Source of the DNA: Rugalucina vietnamica
Taxonomy: Eukaryota > Mollusca > Bivalvia > Lucinida > Lucinidae
Assembly: GCA_964017185.1 (NCBI GenBank)
Contig: OZ024876.1
Coordinates: 14,261,726 to 14,325,725, forward strand
Direction of reading: 5' to 3'
Length of the DNA: 64,000 bases
The notes under the pieces were generated by a model. It did no database searches and was not told the DNA's origin. It saw nothing but the letters and a program-made list of their open reading frames with translations. Positions 33,211 through 44,000 of this stretch are shown here, in pieces (positions within the stretch are counted from its first letter, which is position 1; every line of letters starts with the position of its first letter). A program made the translations under genes and the position numbers.

Positions 33211-35800
33211 ACCAGAGGACCATTGGTCCTGAGAACGCTCACCTGAAGCCTGATCTTGGAGTATTAAGTCATAATGAAATGACCTTGACCTTGAATACTC
33301 ACACACCTTTATTCACTTTATAAGTTGTCTGCATCTGCAAAGTTTCAGGTCTCATGCTGCAATAGTTTCCAAACCCAGTGATTTCTGAGAAAACCATAAT
33401 TTTAATTTTGATATTTAAATGACCTTGGGCCGAGGTCAAGACATGACCTTGGCCTTCATTAATTACTTACCTTCATTGACACCATTAGTTGTCTGCATCT
33501 AGCAACTTTCAGGTCTCAGGCTGCAACAGTTTGTTTTCGCCTTTTCCCATGTGAAAGCCTATGTTTCCAAAATTGACCTTGCCGTAAAATAGGTCAAGGT
33601 CATCATAGGGTCATCATTTCAGCAAACTATGATGGACTGGAGTCCCAAATGCTACATACCAAGTTTCATGAAAATTGGCCTGCCGGTTCTGGAGAAGATT
33701 TTTGAAAGGTTTTTACCATATATGGGCGTGGCGGCTATCTTGGTCATGTGACCTGGATTTCGCGATCAACCTTTCGTCTCCCCTACCCATGGATGCTGCA
33801 CAAAAAATTTCACTTTGATTTGCCAAGCAGTTTCAGAGAAGAAGATCTTTGAAAAGTGTGTATGGACAACAGACTGGCCAAGGTCAAGAGATGACCTTGA
33901 CCTATATTCAACACATACCTTCATCTACTCCATTAGTTATTTGCATCTACCACTTTTCAGGCCTCAGGCTGCAATAGTTTTCAAAAAATCCATAGTTTTC
34001 ACTTTTACCTATGTAAAAGCGTATGTTTCCAAATTCGACCTTGTCGTAAAATAGGTCAAGGTCATCCAAGGGTCATCATTTTATCAAACTATGATGGGCT
34101 GAGGTCCCCGATGCTACATACAAAGTTTCATGGAAATCGGCCCACTGGTTCTGGAGAAGAAGATTTTTGAGTGGTTTTAACCATATATGGGCGTGGCGGC
34201 CATCTTGGTCATGTGACCTGGATTTCTCGATCAAACTGTCGTCTCCACTACCCATGGATGCTCCACATAAAATTTCACTGATTGGCTGTGCAGTTTCAGA
34301 GAAGAAGATCTTTGTAAAGTGTGTATGGACAACAGACTGGCCAAGGTCAAGATATGACCTTGACCTATATTAATCACATACCTTCATCTACTCCATAAGT
34401 TGTTTGCATCTACCACTTTTCAGGCCTCAGGCTGCAATAGTTTTCAAAAAATTCCATAGTTTTCACTTTTTCCTATGTAAAAGCCTATGTTTCCAAATTT
34501 GACCTTACCGTAAAATAGGTCAAGGTCATCCAAGGGTCATCATTTTATCAAACTATGATGGGCTGAGGTCCTTGATGCTACATACCAAGTTTCGTGGAAA
34601 TCGGCTCACCAGTTCTGGAAAAGAAGATTTTTGAGTGGTTTTTACCATATATGGGCGTGGCGGCCATCTTGGTCATGTGACCTGGATTTCGCGATCAAAC
34701 TTTCGTCTCCCCTACCCATGGATGCTCCACATAAAATTTCACTTTGATTGGCCAAGCAGTTTCAGAGAAGAAGATCTTTGTAAAGTGTGTATGGACAACA
34801 GACTGGCCAAGGTCAAGAGATGACCTTGACCTATATTAATCACATACCTTCATCTACTCCATTAGTTGTTTGCATCTACCACTTTTCAGGCCTCAGGCTG
34901 CAATAGTTTTCAAAAAATCCATAGTTTTCACTTTTTCCTATGTAAAAGCCTATGTTTCCAAATTTGACCTTGCTGTAAAATAGGTCAAGGTCATCCAAGG
35001 GTCAGCATTTTACCAAACTATGATGGGCTGAGGTCCTTGATGCTACATACCAAGTTTCGTGGAAATCGGCCCACCAGTTCTGGAGAAGAAGATTTTTGCG
35101 TGGTTTTTACCATATATGGGCGTGGCGGCCATCTTGGTCATGTGACCTGGATTTCGCGATCAAACTTTCGTCTCCCCTACCCATGGATGCTCCACATAAA
35201 ATTTCACTTTGATTGGCCAAGCAGTTTCAGAGAAGAAGATCTTTGAAAAGTGTGTATGGACAACAGACTGGCCAAGGTCAAGATATGACCTTGACCTATA
35301 TTAATCACATACCTTCATCTACTCCATTAGTTGTTTGCATCTACCACTTTTCAGGCCTCAGGCTGCAACAGTTTTCAAAAAATCCATAGTTTTCACTTTT
35401 TCCCATGTAAAAGCCTATGTTTCCAAATTTGACCTTGCCGTAAAATAGGTCAAGGTCATCCAAGGGTCATCATTTTATCAAACTATGATGGGCTGAAGTC
35501 CCCGATGCTACATACCAAGTTTCGTGGAAATCGGCCCATCGGTTCTGGAGAAGAAGATTTTTGAGTGGTTTTTACCATATATGGGCGTGGCGGCCATCTT
35601 GGTCATGTGACCTGAATTTCGCGATCAAACTTGAAATGCCACTACCCAAGGAGGCTCCACATAAAATTTCAACAAGATCGGCCAAGCGGTTTCAGAGAAG
35701 AAGATCTTTGAAATTGTGGACGACGGACGGACGGACGGACGCCGGATCATGGCCATCCTATAAGCTCACCTTGTGAGCCTTCGGCTCAGGTGAGCTAAAA
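33211..35800. mobile_element. Pearl/Helitron-like element, about 5 cores of about 460 bp
   Basis: Follows the previous element without spacer, starting AGAGGACCATTGGTCCTG. Cores contain GGTCAAGAGATGACCTTGAC, CATACCTTCATCTACTCCAT, GGCCTCAGGCTGCAATAGTT and GCGTGGCGGCCATCTTGGTC. It ends in (GGAC)n and GTGAGCCTTCGGCTCAGGTG AGCTAAAA. The architecture is that of bivalve pearl elements (tandem cores, ACGG repeat, terminal hairpin), often classed as non-autonomous Helitron-like; that label is inference. Confidence 0.85.
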
Positions 35801-35801
35801 A

Positions 35802-35880
35802 TAGGTATACCCCTGAATACCCCAGTTTTGCTATATAAAAGTGGGGTTTGTGGGGGTACACATTTCACGGACATGTTGAG
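35802..35880. mobile_element. Type B MITE right-arm fragment
   Basis: GGTATACCCCTGAATACCCC to CATTTCACGGACATG. It directly follows a pearl-like element; together with 30698-30889 it may be the two halves of one MITE split by the insertion of 30890-35801. Confidence 0.65.
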
Positions 35881-35984
35881 GTGACACTGAAAAATGTCGA
35901 GTGTGTAGATACCCCTCCGGTAATGTTAACTAATCTTTATGATGCAAGGTCATCCAGCAGGGTCACTTATGCTCAGAGGCAAAA

Positions 35985-36300
35985 GTTTAGTCAGTGATAA
36001 TACAAGTAAAATCCCCATTATAACCCTATGGGAGGTATCTGTTGCCATAGAACATAGTTCTCATCCGATCTGCATCTGTTGCCATAGAACATAGTTCTCA
36101 TCCGATCTGCATCAAAACCTTCTGCAGGCCATTCTCCACCCCAATTATGCTTCACATAAAACTGGACTAAAATTTGCCGGCTAGTTGCCGAGATATTTGT
36201 ATTTGAATGTGTGAATGGACAGACGGACACACGGATGGATGACGGATCATTGGTATACTATAAGCTCACCTTGTGAGCCCTTTGCTCAGGTGAGCTTAAA
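35985..36300. mobile_element. Short pearl-like element
   Basis: A 46-bp segment (CATCTGTTGCCATAGAACAT) is tandemly duplicated, followed by GGACAGACGGACACACGGAT and the GTGAGCCCTTTGCTCAGGTG hairpin. Confidence 0.7.
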
Positions 36301-36429
36301 ATATTGACTAAACTTTTTCCTATGAGTATGTTTACAAAATACAAATAAACTATTATTTTATAGCGTTACACTTTGAAAAAAAAAAAGACAAGAAGTGACA
36401 AAATACTGGCAACCAACTCCCTATGCTTA

Positions 36430-36632
36430 CACACAAATTCATGTTTGTGGCTGATCAGTGACTTTGTGTTTTACTACACAGGTAGTTTGGTGGATCCCTC
36501 TTTCTAATTGGGAAGCTCCTACTGCCTAGCCATTTGTTATCAGATGAAGCTAAAATGCCTAGTTCAGTTGTGTCAAACTTAGTCTGAAACTCTGGGGACA
36601 GGTTTTCTCATAGTAATTATGGCTCATTTTCA
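36430..36632. mobile_element. Decayed type A MITE
   Basis: GGCTGATCAGTGACTTTGTG, then a recognisable but diverged right arm to TAATTATGGCTCA. Left arm missing. Confidence 0.5.
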
Positions 36633-36677
36633 ACACACACATGCACACACACACAGAGATGTAGGTTTCACAGAAAA

Positions 36678-36913
36678 TGAGCCGCCGCATGGGAAAACCA
36701 ACAATCTGCATAGGCAAAAATAAAGGCGCAGATCAGCTTCGCAGTAACTGCCAAGCTGATCAGCACCTTTGTTTTCGCTTCACGGATAGTACAATTCCTC
36801 TACTTTCTAAATCCAAAATTTCCAGCCTCTAACAATCTTCTGTGACTGTACAGCCCAGTTTGTGTCAGACCTGGTCGGAACCCAAATTGTTCGTTTTCTC
36901 ATGCACAGGCTCA
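36678..36913. mobile_element. Type A MITE, left arm rearranged
   Basis: TGAGCCGCCGCATGGGAAAA leads directly into the hairpin, then a full right arm to CATGCACAGGCTCA. Confidence 0.85.
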
Positions 36914-37348
36914 AATACCTTTGAGATCATTCTTATTACAATAACGAGACAGTCAAAATATAACGCATAAAAGTGTAAAGCTAAACATGTACGGTATTCA
37001 AACTTGCTATTTCTCTTGCATTTGAAAGTATTGCAAAACTTTTCATAATACATAAGAATTTAATTCTTTGGCTATAACTTGCACTCTGATTTCATTCTGT
37101 GAAATCAAATATATAGGCATGCTACCTGCATTTTCACAGGTCACAGATCAGAAAAATCGCCGTGTCATTTCTGTTGAGCGTGATACCAAACTTGACAAAT
37201 TGCGTGCACGAGACGGGAAGTGCATGAGGCCAACAACAGCCAAATTAGATGCGCTCATATTGATTTTGTTACACATGCTACTGAATCGAGTCTGTTTTCT
37301 GACCCCCAAGTTCTTAAAATATGTAAGGATGGCTTGTTTTGCTACCAC

Positions 37349-37655
37349 CATCAGGAAAACATGTCCCTGTAATATTTACCCCATTATACCCCACTTTTAT
37401 ATAGTAAAACTGGGGTTTACAGGGGTAAACCTATTTTTCTTATTGTTGATCCAAAACATAGATTGTGTGTACTCGTTAGACCCGCCTCGGCGACGCGGCC
37501 GAGGCGGTTCTAACGTGATGCGGTTCTAACGTGTACCCACAATCTATGTTTTGAGCAAAAATATGAAAATTGTCAAAAAATTTTAGCTGAAAATTTTCAA
37601 TTTCTAAAGCTCCAAAAATCTCTGTTAATTGCAAGGACGAGTTTTCGTAATGACA
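37349..37655. mobile_element. Type B MITE
   Basis: CATCAGGAAAACATGTCCCT to GAGTTTTCGTAATGAC; centre GCCTCGGCGACGCGGCCGAG followed by a duplicated GCGGTTCTAACGTG. Confidence 0.85.
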
Positions 37656-37937
37656 AAAACGAAAAAAACAGTGCAAGTTAAAGTCAGTGAATGAAATTTT
37701 TATGTGTGATCAAATCTTTTGCAATAAAATGAAGTCTGGGGTAAACATTTCAGTGTGTAAGAATTGTAAAAATAACGTGTAAATTCTGTTTTCTTCTGTA
37801 TATTAATAATACCAATGCTAAACAAAACATATATAGCTCATACTGTTGGTTGATATAATCAAAAAGTGTTTACATACAAACATTTCACGATCCTTTAGAT
37901 TAGGCAAATGTATCTATATTTGAAAAAAAACAACAAC

Positions 37938-38511
37938 AGAGGACCAATGGTCCTGTAAACGTTCACCTGAGATCTGGTATATACACCACAATATTATGAA
38001 TATTATGGTCAGATACATGTATATAGCCCCACAGCAATGGCAGACTAACCCCTGGGGTCCAATTGTTTTGTTACAATCATTAATCTTCAGACCCTATGCT
38101 CATTTCCTACAAGGTTAAAACTTCAAATGACATTTTAAGTTTTCCCCACGTAAATGCATACACGACCTTTGTTGACCTATATTGCCGTAAAATAAGTCAA
38201 GGTCATGACATATGTACACATTGTAGTACTCTAATGCCAAATGCTATATGCCAAGTTGGTTGAAATCAGTCCAGTGGTTCCATATACTGACATGGAGGCC
38301 ATCAGGGTCATATGACCTGGATTATTTATGTACAAATTGGTCCCCCTTCTTAAAGATGCTTTATATAAAATTTGGCTTTGATTGGCCTAGCGGTTTCAGA
38401 GATAAAAAAATCTTTGAAAAAGGTGGACAATGGATGAATGACGAGGTACGACGCCTGTTTCCTGCCTATACTATAAGCTCACATGTGAGCTTTTAGCTCA
38501 GGTGAGCTAAA
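37938..38511. mobile_element. Pearl/Helitron-like element, single core
   Basis: AGAGGACCAATGGTCCTGTA to the GTGAGCTTTTAGCTCAGGTG hairpin, with one core between. Confidence 0.82.
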
Positions 38512-38654
38512 ACAAACTACCAAAAGCTGCCATGCTGACATTTTGGTTGATATCTCTGTATTGCACTCTCCCCAGGATCTTTGTAGAAATATTTACAATT
38601 AACATGGCGAACAAACCAATATTTTACACACTGTTTATTTTACAAACTGTTTTT

Positions 38655-38932
38655 CATTACGAAAACACACCTATGAAAAATACAGCAACTTTTTGTATAT
38701 GAAAAATTGAAAATTTCAGTGGAAAATCTTTGACATTTTTCTTATTTTTGCTTCAAAACATAGATTGTGGGTACACATTAGAACTGCCTCGGGGAGGCGG
38801 TTCTAACCAGTACCCACTATCTATGTTTTGGAGCAAAAATAAGAAAAATAGGTATATCCCAGCATACCCCAATTTTACTTTATATTTGTGGGGTTAACGG
38901 GCTATATTTTACACAGATATGTTTTCTTGATG
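38655..38932. mobile_element. Type B MITE
   Basis: CATTACGAAAACACACCTAT to GATATGTTTTCTTGATG; centre GCCTCGGGGAGGCGG. Confidence 0.85.
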
Positions 38933-39019
38933 TTCAGGTTGATATACACATATTTCAACAAGATGTAAGTGATATCTTGGTATCTCACGGTAGCTATTAC
39001 AAATAAATGTATGAAAAAA

Positions 39020-39082
39020 TTAAAGTTTGTTATTTGGTAGCTATTACAAATAAATGTATGAAAAAATAAAGTTTGTTATTTG
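39020..39082. repeat. Short tandem duplication
   Basis: GGTAGCTATTACAAATAAATG to AAGTTTGTTATTT occurs twice in a row, with a 1-bp length difference. Confidence 0.75.
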
Positions 39083-39188
39083 GTACTTTATGTGCAGACA
39101 GTACAATGGTTTCTGGGTACTTAACTGAAACAACGGGAGTAAATGTGCCCCGCCAGCATTTCTTAAGGACAAAACCGGTGAGCTTTCA

Positions 39189-39459
39189 AAACCCAGGACC
39201 TCAATTCAAAATTGGTGCGATTTTAAACCCAGGACCTCAATTCAAAACTGGTACGCTTTTAAACCCAGGACCTCAATTCAAAATTGGTACGCTTTTAAAC
39301 CCAGGACCTCAATTCAAAATTGGTACGCTTTTAAACACAGGACCTCAATTCAAAATTGGTACGCTTTTAAACCCAGGACCTCAATTCAAAATTGGTGCGC
39401 TTTTAAACCCAGGACCTCAATTCAAAGTTGGTGCACTTTTTAACCCAGGACCTCAATGA
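39189..39459 (+). repeat. 36-bp minisatellite, about 7.5 copies
   Basis: Unit AACCCAGGACCTCAATTCAA plus AATTGGTACGCTTTTA. Because 36 is a multiple of three, an open frame (39073-39459) with a 12-residue repeat runs through it. No other sign of coding. Confidence 0.92.
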
Positions 39460-39529
39460 TCTGAGTGGGAGTATATAACTAAGTCAACCGTTTGTGTGGA
39501 ATGACATCATTTACCAACATTCCTCTTAA

Positions 39530-39755
39530 CTCATATAAGCCTGGCATCCTTTTTGTGGGACATAGGCAAACAGTATAGCCCTAGATGTGACGCCGCAAAA
39601 CGCGGCGTCCCATCTCGGGCTATTCTGTTTGCATAGAGGATTTTCATCGAAAAATGGAATGAAATTTTAAAATTACACCTGAAGCCCCTAAAAATGAAAG
39701 TGGACTCACCCAAATGATAATGATGGGAGAATCCATTCTTCAAATATGGATTAAA
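39530..39755. mobile_element. Type C MITE
   Basis: AACTCATATAAGCCTGGCAT; centre GTGACGCCGCAAAACGCGGC; TGATAATGATGGGAGAATCC at the right. Confidence 0.83.
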
Positions 39756-39815
39756 GTAGGCTCATGTATTGATATTTTCACATGATGTGTGGATGACTGA
39801 TGATGGATAAATATA

Positions 39816-40044
39816 TGAGCCGCATCATAAGAAAAGCAACAATCTGCATATGCCAAAACAAAGGCGCAGATCAGCTTTGCAGTAGCTGCAATGCTGATCA
39901 GCACCTTTGTTTTCGCTACACGGATAGTATAATTCCTCTACTTTCTAAATCCGAAATTTCAAGCTTCTAGCCATCTTCTATGACTGCACAGACAGGTGTA
40001 TGTCCGACCGGTTAAAAATGTTGGTTTTCGATTGATGCGGCTCA
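39816..40044. mobile_element. Type A MITE
   Basis: TGAGCCGCATCATAAGAAAA to GATTGATGCGGCTCA. Confidence 0.85.
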
Positions 40045-40259
40045 TATGTTTGATGGCATCTATATTTTATACACTCCTTATGTTTGATGTTTATTTGAAA
40101 AAAATAAAGTGGTTGACATCTCAAGATTACAAATTCCTAATAGTAGACATCAATAATTCACAAAATCAAGATTTTAAACACTAAAACTCTCCCAATGAAT
40201 AGTTCCATTTTCTGTATACTATGGATGTACATTTCAGCAATGAGGCAAATAAAAACAAT

Positions 40260-40475
40260 TGAGCCACATCATGACAAAACCAATGTGGTTTTCGACCAGG
40301 TCCAAAACAAACTGAGCTGTACATTAGCACAGAAAAATGGATTTAGGATGTAGAAGAATTGTACTATCCCTTTAGCAAAAACAAAGTTGCTGATCAGCTT
40401 TGCAATTTACAAAGAAGCTGATCAGCGTCTTTGTTTTCGCATATTCAATATGTTGAATTTCTCATGACACGGCTA
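40260..40475. mobile_element. Type A MITE near the RasGRF 3' end
   Basis: TGAGCCACATCATGACAAAA to CATGACACGGCTA; about 420 bp past the RasGRF stop. Confidence 0.82.
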
Positions 40476-40698
40476 ATTTTATATCAATACTGTATATCAC
40501 ACTATACATGTGGCTGTCATATTGCACAACCCCTGACACAATTTGCTAAAACACAATTACACTTAAAAGTGTGACACCCCACTATCATGAGGGACCTTTT
40601 TTCGATGGTGTAACACCCCACAATTATAGGAAAACTGTTTTTCAATGAAGTCACACCCAATTTTTGTAAGAACCTTTTTTACTTGCATGACCAACTAT

Positions 40699-40843
40699 CT
40701 CAAAGTTGGTTTCAATGGTGTGACGACCTCAAAGTTGGTTTCAATGGTGTGACGACCTCAAAGTTGGTTTCAATGGTGTGACAACCTCAAAGTTGCTTTC
40801 AATGGTGTGACAACCTCAAAGTTGCTTTCAATGGTGTGACAAC
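40699..40843. repeat. 29-bp minisatellite, 5 copies, just past the RasGRF stop
   Basis: Five tandem 29-bp units (CTCAAAGTTGGTTTCAATGG and a TGTGACGAC tail), nearly identical. A looser relative (GATGGTGTAACACCCCA) extends it to about 40560. It begins 52 bp past the stop codon on the RasGRF side, so it is probably in the 3' UTR. Confidence 0.9.
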
Positions 40844-40895
40844 CCCACCATCATGGGGAAGTTTAGACTGGTTTCACTGGTCTGACACCACCGTA

Positions 40896-41015
40896 TCATG
40901 ATGGACCTGTGGACACCACCGACAGCCGGGATAATTTTGGCTCAATCTCTAAGGAAGCTTTGTAGGTCTGTTCATCATCTAGAAGATTTCTGGGATCCAA
41001 CAGGTAGTTGGTTAC
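40896..41015 (-). CDS. RASGRF: RasGRF terminal coding exon
   Basis: 120 bp with TGA at 40898-40896; acceptor TTATTCAG. Encodes [20 protein letters not shown] followed by [10 protein letters not shown] and a short extra tail, matching the human C-terminus (SLRIEPKLPT) with about ten extra residues. Confidence 0.94.
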   Translation of the reverse strand, partial: VTNYLLDPRNLLDDEQTYKASLEIEPKLSRLSVVSTGPS

Positions 41016-44000
41016 CTGAATAATAAAAATAAATAGAGGATATGTAAATAAATAGAGGATATTTTCTTTTTATGGATAAATTCCAAATATATTTCATCAA
41101 GTGGGTGGAAAACATCAGAATTTCACAAGTGTGCAATATCAAAATTTTCACAAGTGTGCAGCACCAGTGAAAATTTAGATGTTTTCGACTCAAGAGATGA
41201 AATATATTTGGTATTCTTCCATAAAAAGTCAATTTTCTTTTTATTTAATACAACACACAGCATTCGGCAGGCGGTGAAAATGCAAAAAGCACAAAATTGT
41301 GAAAACACAAATAATTTTGGTACCAAATTGTTCCTTGCATTCTAACTAAGAAAATGAATACCTAGGCTTTGTGTTTTCATTCATAAATACTGGAGTTATA
41401 GACATTTGAATTTCTGAAGTGAGGCACATTTGATGACTTCAAATGAAGTAATCCAAAATGATCCAGTAGAGACCCTGCTCTGGGGAGCTAAATGTCACTT
41501 GCTCACAGAAGTACCTACAGATTTCATTACGAAAACTTGCCCGTGCAATAAACAGAGATTTTATGGGCTTTAAAAATTGGAAATTTTCAGCTGAAAATTT
41601 TTGATAATTTTCTTATTTTTGCTCAAAACATAGATTGTGGGTACATGTTAGAACCGCCTCACCGAGGCGGTTCTTACGAGTACCCACGATCTATGTTTTG
41701 GAGCAAAAATAAGAAAAATAAGTATACCCCTGCAAACCCCAGTTTTTCTATATAAAAGTGGGGTTCAAGGGGGTAGACTATACATGTACAAGTTTTCCTG
41801 ATGTGTAAACTCTGAACAAGGCAAAGACAAAGACAGCCTTACCCTCGGATGATGCTCTATTCTGTATGAGGTTTGCTGGAACAAGCGGATCTCTCGTATC
41901 ACATGAGCAATCTGTTGGACAAAAACACAAATAATGATTACATGTATAATACATATACTTAAATTATAACTAGAAAATGTGTTTATGAAACACTATGCCC
42001 CCAACTGGTAAGTCACTTTCAAGATGTAAAAATGTCCAAAAAATAACAAAGTTCAAATTGTAAAAAAAAAAGTGACAAAAATTAATCTGAGGAGTATATC
42101 CCAACCACATGCATATCTTCAAAGCATGGTCCCAATGTCTGCAAAGTTTCAAAAGTATCGGTATAAGATTGTAGGAGGAGTTGCGCACACAAGGTACCCT
42201 CTATCCATTCACTAAAATGTCCGAAAAAATGACTAAGTTCAAATTGTGGCAAAAAAATGACAAAAAATAATCCAAGGATTATATCCAAACCACATGCATA
42301 TCTTCAGACCATGCCCATAACACATGTAAAGTTTTAAATGAATTGGCATGAAACTGTAGGAGGAGTTGCACACAAAGGTACCCACTGCCCATTCACTTTC
42401 ATTGTGAAAATGCCCGAAAAATGGCTAAGTTCAAATTGTGAAAAAAGTGACAAAAATTAATCTGAGGATTATATCCAAACCACATGCATATCTTCAAAGC
42501 ATGGTCACAACATCTGTAAAGTTTCAAGAGAATCGGAATAAAACAGTAGGAGGAGTTGCCCACACAAGGTACCCACTATCTATTCACTTTATCAAGAATT
42601 AAAAAGGGAAATAACTCTCACAGAATGGGCCCCTAGCCCCTTGAATTTACCTGAAAGAAAAAATACAGGTCCTCTTAATTTTCATATACAAACTAAATAC
42701 CAAATTTCAAGATCCTAGCTCTAAGTGCTCACGCATCACAGACAGACAGACAGACAGACTGACTGACTGCACGGACAGACCCAAACCAATATGCCCCCTC
42801 AACTTCTTCGAAGTTGGGGGCATAAATATTTCTATACACAACAAAGTGGCTTACTTTTAACTTTTCTTTCATAAACCAGTTTGTACCAGTACAGCTAACT
42901 GTAATATACCTTAAAATTTAAGATTTACTAAAAAACAAAAATATTCTTTCTATAAGCGCCCCCCATGGCCAAGCGGTTAAGAGCGCTGTTTCTTAATCAC
43001 TACATCATCACACCGCTGTGTCTGGTGTGGGTTCGAGCCCCGCACTGGCCACATCATGTGAGACAAGCCAAGTTCTGCATGCTGTGGTTGCCCACCTACT
43101 GATTGGCCTGTCTCATATGAGTTGAAATAATCTTGAAAGTAACGTAAAACTGAGTGTAAAAAAAAAATTCTTTCTATGTAACCAAACATCTAATTAACCG
43201 CTCTTTTTTTTTTTGTATATGTCTACATGTATTTTTAAGGTCAATCACCCCCACCTATGTCGACTAGCCCTACCCCCTAACCCCATCCCTCCAATACATA
43301 CCATTCTCATCTTAGAGAAGTTGACCAGTCTGTCCTCGGTGAGGTCTGGGGTACCTTCCTCTATGAAGGATAAGTCAGTAAGGTACATACCCAAGTAGGG
43401 TATACAGGGTGGGTCACATCTAGAAATATAAAATGGACAGTAAATATATATGTACTTAAAAGCTTTGGTCACATCAACTCTCTATTCAGACAGCAAAATA
43501 GTAGGACTGTAAAAGCGCATTCAGGAGCATTGTGGTGCATGGCTTTTAACTTGTACATGCTGGACAAAATTTCTAGCTGATCCATGGCATTGTTTGTTTG
43601 TATCTAGGTAAAATGTCCCAGTCAACAACTTTTCAGTCATGTCGGTATGGAGCAAACGCTTCCTGTGTATTAACCAATACAGTGTGGAGAGTTATTATTT
43701 CTTGCTCAAGATCACCTCAAAGTGCAAAGAGTGGTGATGGAACCAAGAACCTCTCAATTCGGATTCAAATGCTCTACCTCCAGGCCCCGAGGTTATAAAA
43801 CTTTTTTCAAGCTCAGCTCAGCTGAGCATGTAATTTCAGCTGCTCACAAATGTTGGAATAGTCAAACTTAATGGAAAATTCAGGTTCATTACTCAACAAC
43901 TAGTAATTTATCCTGCTCATAAATGTTAAAATGCCGACAACTGTTGGCATTTTAACATTTATGAGCTGTATAAATTTTAGTCCCAGATGAGCCGTCAGAG

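Noticed and set aside
39189..40843. CRISPR-like array
   Set aside because: The repeats are direct minisatellites without unique spacers, in a eukaryotic genome.
42956..43052. tRNA-Leu or tRNA-Ser gene
   Set aside because: The middle part is too long and unpaired; read as a SINE head.
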